Source of the DNA: Struthio camelus
Taxonomy: Eukaryota; Chordata; Aves; Struthioniformes; Struthionidae
Assembly (NCBI RefSeq): GCF_040807025.1
Contig: NC_090943.1
Location: 26,069,213 to 26,133,212 of the forward strand
Reading direction: 5' to 3'
DNA length: 64,000 nucleotides
Numbering within the stretch: position 1 is the first letter of the stretch; each line of letters begins with the position of its first letter. Shown in pieces: positions 1 to 14,400 of the stretch. Both the position numbers and the translations under genes were made by a program. The notes under the pieces are model-generated. The model saw nothing but the letters and a program-made list of their open reading frames with translations. It searched no databases and had not been told where the DNA came from.

Positions 1-250
1 GCTACAGCAACCCCACAGGGTGGTGGCTCCAGCCACGGTGCACCTGGGGTTTGTTAACCCCTGGGGAGCCCCCAAGAGCAAACCCCTCTTCAATAGGCTG
101 CACCGTCCGGAGTCCCATGCTCGCCTGTGTGGCGCCTGTCAGCCTGACGTTCATTGCTGTTCATCTGAGGTGCCGGTTAGCTTGCCACCTGCACTAGTCA
201 CTGCTGCATTGAAATATGCCTTTACTTTGCTTCAGGAATTGAAGAAAAAA
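1..250. other. GC-richer patch at the left edge, unassigned
   Basis: The first about 240 nt are richer in GC and CpG than what follows and contain a 78-codon + strand frame (20-256) without recognisable similarity. It could be the end of a repeat or an exon cut by the window edge. No function is proposed. Confidence 0.25.
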
Positions 251-3200
251 TTATGAACAATTGGTGTTTCAATAGTCAAGCTGCATTCAGAACCAGATGT
301 GGGTTAGGAAAAGCTTAAGATGGCTTTTAGATCCATTTGTAATTCCATAATCATAGCTCCTGTCCCACATCACATCATTCAGTTCCTTGGAGTAATTTAC
401 AGCAGTTTCAGGGCTGTTCTTCCCTGAATATTCATAACGTATAACTACTCAAGATATTTTGAGCACACATCTTTTTCAGTGACTGTACAGTCCTGTCTAA
501 TATCCTGGCATTAAAATTGACATATCGTTGAAAAACAGACATGGGTATCCTAAGCTAGCCTATTCATCTGAGTTTTACAGTTGTTTAATGCTCAGAGAAT
601 GGTGCAAAGTAAAGTTAATATATTAAGAAGCCAGAAGCGATAACATTGGTAAAAATAACATGGTCATAATAAAAGAACAAACCTGCATTCAGCTTTCTCC
701 TATGAAATATGGAGCTTTTTTTTTATTCCAAGTGTTTATCATCCAGCTGCTATTTATCATGTAGCTGGAACAAAGTGAGAAATTCTTTTGCTGTTGTGTT
801 AATGAAACTACATTTCAAACAAAGCAGAATTTCAGGATTCAACGGGTTCTCCAATCCCATTATCTAATTTCAAGCAAATAGTTTGGTAAGAGGGAACCTA
901 TCCACAGTAGGAGAGGGGAAAGAAGCAAAATTTTTCCCAGGACCATGTATTTCACATCCTGTCACTTATATCTCACCCTTCTGACAGAGAGAGCCTATCT
1001 TTTGCCTGCTGATAAGGAGACACAAAGTTGAAGTCAATGAATCTTTCCTACAGGAATCGGTAATTCATCAGTCACTAACATAATGTGGAACAGCCCCTAC
1101 CCACTGAAAATGTAATTTTCTTTGTGATGAAAAGATGCCTATTTAATCACTGTGTCATGACACTCATTTTTTTTTAGAGACAGCAATGATATTTTAAAAT
1201 AAAGAATTGATTTCTGCCTTTAATAAAAAATTAAAAAGGAAGAACACACTCAAAATAATAACAATCGTTAACAACCTTTTTCTGTTACTTATTTCTTTTA
1301 TAATGCAGCAGTAGCTGGAGGATTCCTTGTAGACCAAGGTCACAAGCATCACACAGTCTGCATACTAATGCATTGTCCCAGCCCACCCCGCCTTACTAAG
1401 ACACTTCAAAAAGCTTATACCACCCAAGATTTAACACTCTCTGTGAAGAAACCTATTTTTGTCCATTGGCTATACAGGAAATGAGCAATCAAAACTGAGC
1501 GTGTATGATTGGATGAGATATACCATCATTTTAGTAAATGTGATAAGTTTCTTTTTTGACTGGTTGATGACTTAGAGGCCAGATTCTTGTACCTTTACCT
1601 ATTTTACAATTTGAAAATGTCTTTACATTTTAAAGATGTCCCCCAGTGATTTCAGAAGTTTTATTATGGAATAACAGCTTTGCTAGGCTAGGTGGATGTG
1701 CTGAGACATGATAAACATTCCAAATATTCATATGAAATGTCTTGATGTAGGGACTGCAGAAGGATAGTAAACCAGCAATGCTAACTCGTTAATTGAGATT
1801 AAATTATGGAATTATTTCTGGCAAAAACAAAAAGAAATGCCAAATTACTTTAAGGGTTGAGTTTAAAGTGATAGTGTCAAACGCTTAACTGTTCCCACTA
1901 AGTTTAGGAGAAATGTTTACAAGAGTAAGGCCTCTGAAAATCAGATCATTTAGTAAGGTGTCAAGAACGAATTTAAGAGTCAGGCAGGACTCGTTTCCAA
2001 ATGCACCACTTAGGCTTTCTCTCCAAACTCCATAGGAACTGCAAGAAGTCTATCTGTTGAAAATAGAGCATTTGGCTGCAAAACTCAATACGTGTTTAAG
2101 ACACCAAATCTCAGGCAATCAATTTGGAAAATCTTTGTCCATTTGTTTTCTTGTAAAGGGCAAATAAAACTAACCTGTTTCAGTTGCCAAATGTGCTGAA
2201 GGAAAGCAAGCCCCTCTTGAAAGTAAATATTATCGTCAGTAAAATAAGATCATATATTTTATGTCCATCAAAACGAAATTAGTCATTTTGTGTAAAACTT
2301 AAAGAAAACTAGCAAAACAGAGCGTAGAATGCTACAAAACACAGACACAATTTTTTAATGGGATTTGAAGCTCAGACCCAGAACTACAGCCTTTGGGTCT
2401 CACTGAATTTTGATTTGAGCACAGCAGTGACTTTTATTACTACTCTAATAGAGAGGAATTTCTCTTAGAGAATGTACTGAGAGCTATTTTCCTCTTGGGC
2501 GTATCAGAGTAAGACAACCAAATGGCTTTGCAACCAAATGGCTTTGCAGGGGCACTTGTTCAGGTGCAGCCAGCGTGCCACAACAGACAACGTGTGTGCA
2601 GTGAGCAGCATGGCCTGTGAATATCCTGCTGATTCTCTCACACACATAAGGTTAAAAAAAAATCCTAGCTCTTATTTTTATTTTCGTCTTACACGTTGCT
2701 TCTTTATCTGAAAGCCCTTGTCACAGAGCAGTCATAGCACTGAGTGTGGGGATGTTCATTCCCTCTGAAGTGATAAATGGCCAATTCATAACAGGGCTGG
2801 TTTGAGAACCAGCAATCAATGTGGGCACTAAAGTATGGTTTCCATGGCCATTCTGGTTCTTATCAGTGAGCACAGATGACAATAACACAAAAGCACTGAT
2901 ATCAGAGTACTATTTGGTTACCTTATGTCTCTTTGCTAGGGGACATTGCCCTTCATCAGTCTCACCAACGACTCAATTGGTCACTTAAGAAGATGTCTGT
3001 AAGTGCTCATCCTGTTGCTTCGAATGTATTGCAACCATTTTTCCGTTAAGTTGCACATAAAAAGGATTTGCTGAAGCTCTGCGATTGGGTTAAACCAAAG
3101 AAGCCGATTTACTGAAATAGGTTAGAAACGGTTTAATACCTCAGTAGTGTCAACAAAGCAGATTTTTAAAAATTTTCTCCTGACAACAAAGGGAAAATAT

Positions 3201-6200
3201 CCACTCCAAAGCCATGCATAAAAAGAATCTTTTTTTCTAAGTTTTCCCACCTGTCTTAAGGGGAAAAACAGCATTCACCCAAAGTGCTTTTGAGATCTAC
3301 AGATGAAGACGGCACTATTAACTGTATTTTCAAAAGTGAAGTGACAACCAATGCTGTAAAATAAAAATATCTTCACCCTAGCAGATCTGACACAAGAGAA
3401 AGGTGAAAATAAATAGAAAAATAATGAAGCAACATTTACTACTTCCCTAGAGTTTCAGCTTTCCTAGATCCATAGTTCTTTTGCCTCCTTGAGAAAAATT
3501 TCAATTCCTACCATTGCCTCTTTTTTATGGAAAGGCTGAAGAGCTTGCAGTTTTTGATTTAACTTCATTCAGGCTGTGACCACATGATTTCTTACCCTAT
3601 TATTAATGAGTAACATTAAAATATGTATTAATATGTAGCTCACCAGTGGTATCTGAAAGGCTTGGTATTGGCGTCAAAGTTGCAAGTCCAGAGTGTCATG
3701 GATAAGACTCACTGCATATGTGATGGGGAATCAACACTCACAAGAGGGGCCATTTGTGCAGGCTTTCTGAATATCCACCAGCTATGCTTCAAAGCACTAG
3801 AGCAACAGATACAAAGTCCAAAAGCCTTCAGCAGGGACCCCTGTCCAGCTAAAGTGTCAAGCTACCACGCTTCTTCTGAACTGATATAGCTCCCTCTGCA
3901 AACTCATCTGTACAGGGAGATGCTGAAATATTGTCTTTCCTACACTGTCAGCACAGACTACGGGTTTGCAGAAGTAAGCTAATATCCTCTGCCTTCCCCA
4001 CGCGCAAGGCTGCATCCCAGATGTACATTTTCCAGTCCATAGTTAATAACTAGCTAATTCTATACCAGGCTGTCTTTAAATGTCTCTCCTTCTCACACTG
4101 TTCGTCAAAAGCACTTCTTCCTTTAAGGGCAGCCCTCGGTACACCATTCCACTTGTGACAAGTGAGCTTGAGCTCAACTCTTAAGTGTTGCTGAGTAATA
4201 CTGTTAGGAAGTAAGTTCTGAAACATGCCACTAAAAGTAAACTAGTCAAACGCTAAAACACTAAAATGTCATATATCTCCGTAGGACTGCCCACAGAAAC
4301 CAATCACTGCTGCACAGCAGATTTGGTCTACTACTGAAGAGCATGAAGCACAAGCTGTAACATAGTAGGTCTACTTGAATACCACAGAAAACAGGCGTAG
4401 TCACAGGATGAAAGTCACATGTTGCAAAAGGACATTAGGAGTGTTCACATTAAAGTTAAGCATAGCCAAATGAACAAAATATGATAGTAAAAGCATAAAA
4501 ATAATGGCTAACAAGGTTAAAGGTAATTTCATAAATCACCAGGTATTTAACCATTTATTTTAGATGAAATGTGCTATTTTAATGATACTGTCATTATAAA
4601 AAATTTCCCACATGCACATAATGGTTTAGAGAGCTCAGACAACGTTTAGCTCTGCAGTGTGCTACAACCGCAGCAGTGATCATCTATTCATCTTGATCAC
4701 TGTTCACAGACGTCTTCTGCACTGAGAAGCTCTGACGGAGACTGTGAACCCAGTTCTGGGGAGTCTTGGATGATAGCTGTGTACCTCACAGGAGTGCCCA
4801 TACCTAGTTGTCTAGTCCTGATGGCAAGGACCTATTGATTGCCTGAAGTGACACATAAGAACACTTACTCAGATTCCGCATCTCTGATTGTCAAATTGTC
4901 TGTAACCGTGCTGTCTGCAGAGGTAGTAAAGCATTCCAGCATCAGATATAGATTTTATTTTCATGAGTGATAAAATGATCTGTATTGGGGCAGCTGGAAA
5001 GATGTGCGTTATATTATTTGAGCTCTACTGGGTTCAATATAAACTAAAAAAACTGGCATGGTAGCAGCTGAAAAAAATATCTTTAACATTTCAGGAGAGG
5101 AATGTAGATTCCTTTGCCGATGGGCAGCGTCTCACACCTGCCCATATTGACCACTCGCTTCTGAGAAGATGATGCCATTTAAGACAATACAACAGACACT
5201 GAATAGTAAGCAATAATCTCTGTGCAAGGGAAAAGCTATTCAAACTATGGCTAACGACCTACTGCTGTTTCTACTTCAGCTTGGATAGATTATCTATTTT
5301 CTACAACTTTCTTTTTCTTGACTCCATAGATGTTAGTTGAAATTATCTGTCCACTTAACTGCAATATTTTCCACAGCACATTTCAAGTAATACGCCTTAG
5401 CAATGGCCATTAGATTTCATTGGTAAGGGTAGCATTCAGAGCCCACATACGCAATGCAAGGACTGTAAAACAACCCTGAATCTACCCTGCAAACAGGAAA
5501 GGAGAATTTGCACTTTGGAATCAACTTGAATAGCAGTGGAAGTAGAATTAAATACTCGAGATTCTTACAGTCTCTGTAGATTATATCATTTTCCTATTTG
5601 TTCCTTACTTCATGGCTCTACAACTTCATCACTACCTGATTGGCAACAACAGAACAAATGAATTAAGGAAAGTAAGTCAATAAAAATGGGATTTATTTTA
5701 GGGAAAAAAAAAGGTTTTATTCTTAGATTGATCCTTTGCTGTAGATATTTTTTAAGAGTGGGACCTATTATAGACTGAAGGAGCATGTGAAGTTTTATCC
5801 TTAGAGTAATCAAGCTCCAGTGAATTTTCTGAAGGAAATAAAGTGTTAATAACAGCAGAGAGTGCAAAGCTATTAACTATCAAGGGCCAAAGTCTTTAGT
5901 GCATTGAAATAAGCAAAACATGTCTGCAAATTCAAGCAAAGTAAAGGCAAACATTTCTATCGCACCTTTCTTAAAGAGAAGATAAAGAGCACTGAATCAA
6001 TAAATCACTGAAAAGATTATTATTTTGTGCAAGCTGAAGGTCAGTGCAGGTCATTCCCACTAAAGCAAACAGAGTTTGTTAATTTAATCCAGCAGATTTG
6101 GCAGGGAAACCAAACAGGAATTTAATCAGCAGCAGAAGGTGGTGAACATCTCTGAAAATTGAATAATCATTGTGCCAGACAGTAAACAACATTATGGAAG

Positions 6201-8200
6201 GAAAAAAAGGAAAGAACAAAAGTGTCCCCTTTTCATGCTGTTCATTAACTTCTTCAAACAGGTAATAAATGATTTAAAGCAATTGTCTCTGAAAAACAAA
6301 AACACCACATATAAGAACAGACCATCGATAGTTTAGCACAACATTTATGATGACATTAAATTTCTCTTAACTATAGCTCTTCCTTACCCTATATTGTAAT
6401 TCTTCCTTTAAAAGCTGCCTCATGACAAGAGATATATACAGTAATATTTCTATTGCTCTTTATTTTTCAGCTTTTTCTGGTCTGCAGCACGACAAAAAAT
6501 GAAAAGTTTCCAAATACATTTTCTTGTATTTCATAAGAATTGCCCAAGATGGGATGTTGAGATCTGTAGCTCTTCGCCACAGTATATGCTTCTACTTGCT
6601 TGTTTGCGATTCTGACAACTTTTTCCTTTTCACAGTACTGAAATTGCAAAAACAACTCAAGCCATCAGCATTGTCTTTCAGAGATGGCGTTATTTCTACC
6701 ACAAAACTCTTCCCTAAATTAGTGTCTCCTACATATAATTAAATATCTTTCTTCCCCATATTGTTATTCTAGTCTCATATTGCAAGAGGATAAATTGTAC
6801 CCTTAATAAGCAGAATGCTTAATAGTAATCTGATATGGCAAAATAGTTCACACTTTCCACTGACATAAGATTTAATCCTTGTGGTTTATAAAGGAATTTC
6901 ATAAAAATGGAATCTATATTCTAAATTAAAATAAACCTTGTGCTGAAGTCACTCAGATGATTCCGTACCCAGAAGAGTTTTAATAATCTGTTGAGACCTC
7001 ATATTCACAGTAGTTAAATTTCAGACTCCTGCAAATATAAAGGGGAAAAATATATATTTGAAAGATTTTTGGGACAATCTTTTGTTCATACTGGAAAACT
7101 CAGTAGTTCAGAATTTCCAGCTTATATATTGATACAATTCATCCAAGCTGTCAGCAATCTTTGATCAAACTATTAATCCTCAATTTTTGGGAAAGATAGA
7201 TAATCTTTTTTTTAATTCTAAAATCAGAAAGTTTGCTTTCAGTTGTCTTGGCAGATTAGCAGACCTTTAGGACCTTAAAGGTTGTTACTTACCTTGAAAA
7301 AGCTACATGCCCACCACAGAACTTTTTCTGAATCAAGGAGGAATTCAGCCACAACCTAAGATGTGCAGGCTTTTCGTCACAGTAAAAAATGTGAGACTAG
7401 TAGAATAAACCAGAGATTTATATCAACACTTTATATTTACATGGATAGGGTAAGGAAATATAGAAATTGTAATAGTATTCTCCTGACCTACTCTAACGCC
7501 CCTTCTGTTAGCCAGAGGTTAAAAGGAAGCCGGAGAAAGTCGTCTTGGAGGTGATAAATCCCAGCACTCCCTTAGTTTAGTGGTTATTTTCATCTGAATA
7601 ACAGAAATGGTTGTGCTGCTGGTGACAAGAAATAAAACATACTGAAATCATCTGTGATGATGTTCAACGAATAAATGGTTTCTTTCATCTGAAACAATTT
7701 AAAGCACTCCGTGCACCTTGTTACTTCACCACAGAAATGAGACTCCTGCTCAATCCAGGGGTAGTATCCAACCAGCACAGAGCATACATGAAATACTATC
7801 AATATATCCACAGATGTGGAGACAAATTTCAAAGCATTGCTAATTCCTGTGAACTGGCTCTCCATTTTTTTAATCAGCTCGCTTGTGGACACCAGAGTCA
7901 GCTACTATGGGAACTGCAGCACCTAACAGAGAGCATATCTGAAGTGTTATACCTGTCATGCATTCTTTGCTTTCATTTCTTCTTGCTGTAGTTCACAGCT
8001 AACAAACCAGAAGCAGCTCCACTGCTGGTAATGCATGGAGAGGACACTAGCAGAGGCAGAAGGCATTTCAAAGATACCATCTGTCAGCGAGGTGCTCTCA
8101 CAAATCATGTGTACGGTACAGCTACGTTAGTGTTTTAGTCCAGAGCAGGAAAGTACTTTTGAAGTGAATTTCCTAACTGTGCCCACTTAACGGCACTTTG
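251..8200. other. Intergenic AT-rich DNA, no supported gene
   Basis: Only short open frames, often overlapping on opposite strands, with no family motifs and no recognised interspersed repeat. One 16-bp tandem duplication near 2,516 is listed separately. Confidence 0.6.
2516..2547 (+). repeat. Perfect 16-bp tandem duplication
   Basis: AACCAAATGGCTTTGC occurs twice back to back (2516-2531 and 2532-2547). Probably a recent slippage duplication. Confidence 0.95.
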
Positions 8201-8219
8201 TGTCACATGTGAGCGTGGT

Positions 8220-8455
8220 TTTGGAGCACATCAGCTGGTGCACTGCAGCTGCTAATGAGGAGCCGCACGCAGGATGGAGCAAGGCTGCCGCAAAGACCTG
8301 AGCTCTGCACGGTGCAGCCGTCAGGTGCCCAGCACCAGCTGGTGTGCCCTGCAGACCCGCTCCTCCTGTGCCACAGCGCTTGCGAATGGAGATGCAGCCA
8401 GACTGCCTCAGTCTGTCTGGCGCGGACTGGGCCTGTAGTCCTTTACAAATTCTGG
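8220..8455. other. Local GC-rich patch, unassigned
   Basis: About 235 nt are GC-rich with scattered CpGs, flanked by AT-rich DNA. Frames are open on both strands (8187-8468 minus, 8255-8461 plus) but no domain is recognisable. It may be an old repeat, a small CpG-containing regulatory element or a non-coding exon. Confidence 0.25.
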
Positions 8456-11400
8456 AACTAACGTGCAATGATTATTTTGGGCAAAGAACATTTTGTTCAG
8501 TAAGATGGATGTACTCTTTTTACCATAGTAATTTCGCCTGTGTAAACATGGTGTTAGAAAACTGTGATTTTCTAAAGAAATGAGGCATCAAAAACCTATC
8601 AGATTTCATTGGAAACAGGGCAGCTCCTGTGGAGAAAATCTTAAGTTTATCATGCATGTGGCAAGTTTGCTAAAATGCCTTTTATTGCCACTTTTGCTGT
8701 AACAGAATAACGTGTGCAGACAACAAATACTTTACTAGCAAACCCACTGCTTGCTAGAAATTCCTGGTAATTTCTTACAATGTGCTATTCACAGTCTCCC
8801 CTTAACAATAGTAACTGAGTTTAGATCCTTCTAATACAAAATGCAAAAGCAATGCCAAACTTAGCTCCAAGAGGATCTCCTATTCGTATGAATAGTTTAA
8901 GATCAACGGCATTTCAAAAACAGTATGTCAGAGTGGGAAGCCCCCCACTAGGCGTCTTCAGCTTTATCGCTATGTAAATGTTTGCCAATACAGTGTTGTA
9001 GTTCACTCCATTTACTGATAAAACCTTCCAGGTGAAAATGGATCCTTCAGATTTTTAATAAAAGATCCTGCTTAGATTAGAAAGACTTAAAAGATAGTGT
9101 ATAAGATTATTCCCTTGTCACTCAGAGGTAAAACAGAACAGAAAGATTCATATGTGAATATGTAAATGCTTTATCCTTCACTTTAAAAAAAAAAAAGATA
9201 TCGTGGTGCACAGTTATCTTTGCCGTAAGAAACTATTTTAGAAATTGCGGTTCATTGGCTCAGTTTCACAAAACCCCAAAGCCACATTTTGTTGTTTTAT
9301 TACAAAATACTACAAAAATATTGCTAACTTTTAAAATTCTTTTAGAGATAAACGATTCATATCTGATGGTCTCTGAAAAACTGGAAAGTTACAAAGGAAA
9401 AAAGGAGGATACAATGAATTTAACAGAAATGCCACATACTTTCTTTGCTTTTAATGATGCTGATATTTTATTCCTAGAATAAGTGTCTGCAAGGTTCCAG
9501 ATGTTGTCTGAGAATTAAAAAACTGCTAATTGTTTTCCTTTTAAAGGAATACCTTTCTTCCTTCAACAGATCTTTCTAAAAGAAGTCATCTGAAAATCAA
9601 CACATTATAGATTTCTAAAAATGCTGTGATGGTACAGATATTTCTGAGATGTGGATCACATTAAATAAAACAACCTCTTTATTTAGTGGATTACAGTTCT
9701 TTTACAGCATTTTCAGCCTTTATGTATTTTCTCCCAATACGTGTTGTCAAAGAGCTCTAAGGTTTTGCTCATGAAAATGAATTGGAGCTCTGAGTCCCTT
9801 CTGCATCTAGCAGCAGAGCAAAAGGCTACCATAGTCCAGGGTGGTTCAAAGTTCAATGGAAAGAGAAACCTTAGTGGGTTTCAAAGTCATACCGTGAGAG
9901 AACATGTACAATATAAGCAGTCACTCTGCAAACTCTTACTTGCGTCAGAATTTGGAAAGAGTGTCTTCAGAGATATTCTGAATCCATAAAGTCTGAGCTT
10001 TCCTTATTTGTTTTCTGAGGAGATAATGATATACTGCTTTTTTTTTTCATATTTCTTACAACTGAGTGGAAAAAATCTATGGAATTGATTATATTTCTGT
10101 TCTCTGAATCGCAGAAGAACTATAGCATAAAAATTATTAGATTGCCGCTTCTCCTGCTTTGAAGAGGTGGTAAGAGGATGCCATCCTGCTTCAACTTGCC
10201 AGCAGAAAGAGAACAAGAGCAATATCCTTCCTCAGAAGTGGGATGTTAGAAAGGGAGGTATCCAGACAGATTATCTTCACCTAAATTATTTTAGAGCTTT
10301 GAAAAGTTTGCCAGGATATCTTGCAGTGCAGGAAAATATGAAGATTATCCAGTCTTTAGACAAAGGGAAAGAAGGATTGCAGGATGAGTTTTCAGCTATC
10401 TTATTGAAGATTATGCACATTTTCTGGAAGAACTTGTTTAAATACAGCAAGAGAATTATTTTATGTAAGTGACACGATAGATATGGATTTTGAGGAAGGT
10501 TTGGCCTGCGGAGGGGACCCTGCAATCTGCCAGTGTAAATCCGTCTCAACATGCAGAAGAGAAAAGTCAAGAAACACCTTTTTCCATAGACCTTGCTTAA
10601 CTTTTTTCCTAGGCTCTTAACCCTGTTCGTAGGGGGTGGTCTTTTCTAGAGACAAAGGCAGTAAAAGGTGATCTATACAGCATCTTACTCCACAGGTAGG
10701 AAATTAAAGGAGTTTTTAATATGGCCAGTAGCTGGGTCTCTGGAAGGGTGTTGTGTGCCCTTGTGCTATCTTCAAGGTCCTTTGGTCCTACCTTCCTAAA
10801 CACTGTGCAACAATATTTACTAATATCAAGAATGCAAGAACTTTGAAAAAGCAGCGTTAAGCTTACATGTGAAAATAAATAGCAAGAAAAACTCTGCTTG
10901 AAACGCACCTGAGAGAACAGAGCACAACAAATATCTTGTTAATCTCTGGTTATGCAAGTAACACATTGAAGACAGGCAGACACTTGCAACATACTTTTTC
11001 CAAGGTGCTATAATGAGCAATAGCACTTCCCAATATTTAACTGTTTCCAAAGGTTTAGAGAGACTCTTCCTAGTAAGGTAAAATAGCACAGCCCATGTGT
11101 CATATATGAACGACTGAATCAGTTGGAGCAATGCATACCTGTGCTGATCTCAGAGAGTTCCCTAGTGGCTGATAAAGCCAAATCTTTTTCCTTTTTTTGT
11201 TGAAAGGAAACTATGAAGTGCTGACTTCAGCTACCCATTCACAGGGAGATTGCTCACTCTATAATTTAGTTTATATGCTTTATCAGGTGAATAAAAATGC
11301 AACCTTAAAATGTTTTGATAAAGACTGTTCTGACTCTCACAGAATGTAATGTTAAAATACAGGTAAGTGCTGGATGTGGAAGCCCCATTGGAATGACATT

Positions 11401-14400
11401 TGTTTAGGATTTTGCATATATACTTAACTCTTCTATAGAGCACTGAATTGTATAAAATCCCAAACGTGAAAAGCATGAATTAATTAAGCAATATATTGTA
11501 TTAACGGAGATAGTTCAGATACTGCTTCTTAGCCTTTTAGGGTAGAATGAGCATTTCTCTGAATGTACCCTGTTCATCGCAATATTTAGAATGAAATATA
11601 TTTAAAGATTTAACAATTTATTTGAAGCACTCAGATTAAACGAATGAGTATTCTAATAGTATCATTTAAAGGCCTCTGCCAGTCATGTGGACATGTTCCC
11701 CTTGAAGTCTGGAAGTTTAAGCAAAATCCCCCAAAATTTATATTGGGCAAAATTAATTTCAAATTGTGAAATATCCTTCTTAATCCCTCTTATTTTATCA
11801 GTTTGAATGGAACATTGACAGGGATCCTGCTCAGGCAAATCCATCTCTGTAAAATGGAGGCCTCACCATAATTACCTTCCAATACTACCAGCGGGATTTA
11901 TAAATGATATGCAGGATTTGTCGAGATTACTAGTGTGTACCTCCGCATGAGTTTCTGCTGTCAATATACAAGAGAGAGGTCTGAACTCACAACCTATTAT
12001 ATCACTCCTAAATACGCCAAGTCCAGTGAAACTGCAGTTTCAGTCTTGAATGTAATTTGGCCATAGAGAAACAACTGCTAAAATAGAAATACTCAATGGT
12101 AGAAATTTTACATTACACAACTTCTCAAATGTTGAACCATTTACTGGAAGCAAAATGGCTATAAACTAGATTAAAAGGATATGGGAGGTTGATACAAGTT
12201 GCAAAAAATATTTACTGATCTTTTTAAGTCTAACTGGGACATCTAGAATCTCTGGGGAAAGACGTGGCATACAGCTTTTATCCCTTATCATCTGTTTTCT
12301 ACTACAGATACTTACAGTGTAGCAGAAGTAAAAAGGAAGGAAAGAATGCGTGTAGATATATGGCTGAAAAGGAAGGGAGCCACAGAAAAAAAAAGGAAAT
12401 TTTCAGGGAAATCTGGAAACAAATTGAAGGAGGTCAAAACTGAACAATTTGTTTTAAACGATTGAAGGGAATGCCTGGTTACTGCACTGTGTAAGTGAGC
12501 GTGGCTATGAAAATAGTCTTCCCTATGAAAGGCATTTCCCCCGCAACCATTATTCTGAGCTATGCCTAAAGGAAAAACAAACCTCTACTGAAATGACACA
12601 ACCTTTGGAGCTTAATGTGCATGTGTCCTTTCCTGCTTGGCTGTTGGCTCCTAGATTTTACAGGGTCCTTTACTCCAATGTCCTTTACAACCCTGTGTCA
12701 CTGAAAAGCTTGCCTTTCTTTCTTTGATTTCTGCTTGGTTTCCTATGCTATTCTTTTGATGAATCATTTTATATGACCAGTCACCACTTCTTAGTGCAGA
12801 AAACCAACCCAGTCAACCAACTGTTAACATGCTGATTCCTCCTTTCATTTTCTACTCAGTTTACTGTCATATCCAATATTTAATGAAGCTCAACATTCCT
12901 TGATAGATAGTTTTTCAATTTCCTTTCAACTTAACAAGCAGCACTTCAAAGCTCGCCTTTGAACCTGAAGAGGTGGCTACACCCAGACTTTTTTGCATAC
13001 CTTAGAAGAGAGCTATAAAATGCATTTTCACTGCAGAAGCTTTCTTCCTTGCTTGTACTGTGAACGCTCTCCTCTATGACTCTCATCTGTCATACTAATT
13101 GTGCTCCCTACCTTTGTCTGAAGTGCTGTTTATTTCAAGCTTAATTTAGCTACTTATTCAATTTACACCTGTGGCATACTCAATTATGGCTATATTATTC
13201 ATGTATCACATCCTTAGATCCTTTAGTGGCCATTTTTGTATTTTGTTCAGCTATGCTGTGGGCAGTTGGAGATTGCCTGTACATGGCATCTCTCTCCATG
13301 GGGACTTATTTGTTTAATTCTCTTCATCTGAAATAAAAGTCATTCCAACAGCAGGAAACTGTGCTACGTTGTGACTATGGCTATATGTTACAGAGGTACC
13401 TTGAACAGGTTCTGAAAAGATCCGGGCTCCTATTTTACGGACGAGGCCAGCATGGAAGCATACCCAACAGTATCTGTTCAAGAATGATCCAGTTTTCCGT
13501 ACCCAGATGGACAGTTTAGGTGTGTCAGCACTGCAAGCAGGTTCTGTGTTTGAATATCAGCTTCACAGAGAGACCTAGCCTGGGTGAGAATCTCAGATGT
13601 AGCTCTCCCTCTAGTGTCTTCTAGTGGCTGTCCTAAACAACTCCCTCACATGGTGTATTATAAATCCAAAGAACTTGACAGTCTTCATTTCCTACGGAAG
13701 GATCTTAAGCACCTCAAGAGGCTCTTGAATTCCATTCCAGCATCCAGGCATCTGCTTTGCAGCTTGGGAGCACTGACTGCTGCAACCCTGTGTCTCTTCC
13801 TTTGGATTTCCTTACTGAATACCAATGAAAGCAGACCTAAAACTGAAAAATGAAGTGAAGTAGACATGCCAGCAGAAGTCACATCATTCAAATTATCTCC
13901 ACTTACCCATATGCTTTTAGCAACGTTAGTCATGTGCATCTATTTCGATTGGCTTAAATTATAAGATGGTTTATTTTAAAAAGAAAGGTAGGATAAAAAA
14001 CAACACTAGTTTTGATCTTGCAAGACCATACTTTAATCCTATTCCATTCTTTTAAACTATTTAATGAGTAACTCAGAGCCTGATAATTTTCTAAACCTAG
14101 TGTAAAATTCATATATTCAACCTACCTTTCCCCCAAAAGCTTTACACACACTGCATACCACCATGCACCACATCCAAAACAGCATCAGTAAAGGAAAACA
14201 TTAAGCTCCAAACTGTACCTGAATCTTGTTATTTCTTATTAGGAAGGATTATCTGAAAAAAGGCAGAGTCTGAAAAAAGTGTTTGTGTATGTGTCTGTGT
14301 GAGTGCATTCATGTCTGGGGAGGAATCATTATTACTAGGATCCCAGAGAAAGAAAGGGAATAACATCTTTACTATGCACTAATTTAGACCACAGCATCTG

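Noticed and set aside
7590..7892. 100-codon minus-strand frame
   Set aside because: Overlapped by a + strand frame, no family resemblance, length within chance for 64 kb.
13584..13853. 89-codon + strand frame with a hydrophobic stretch near its C-terminus
   Set aside because: A single hydrophobic segment is weak evidence; no homology recognised and a minus-strand frame of similar size overlaps it.
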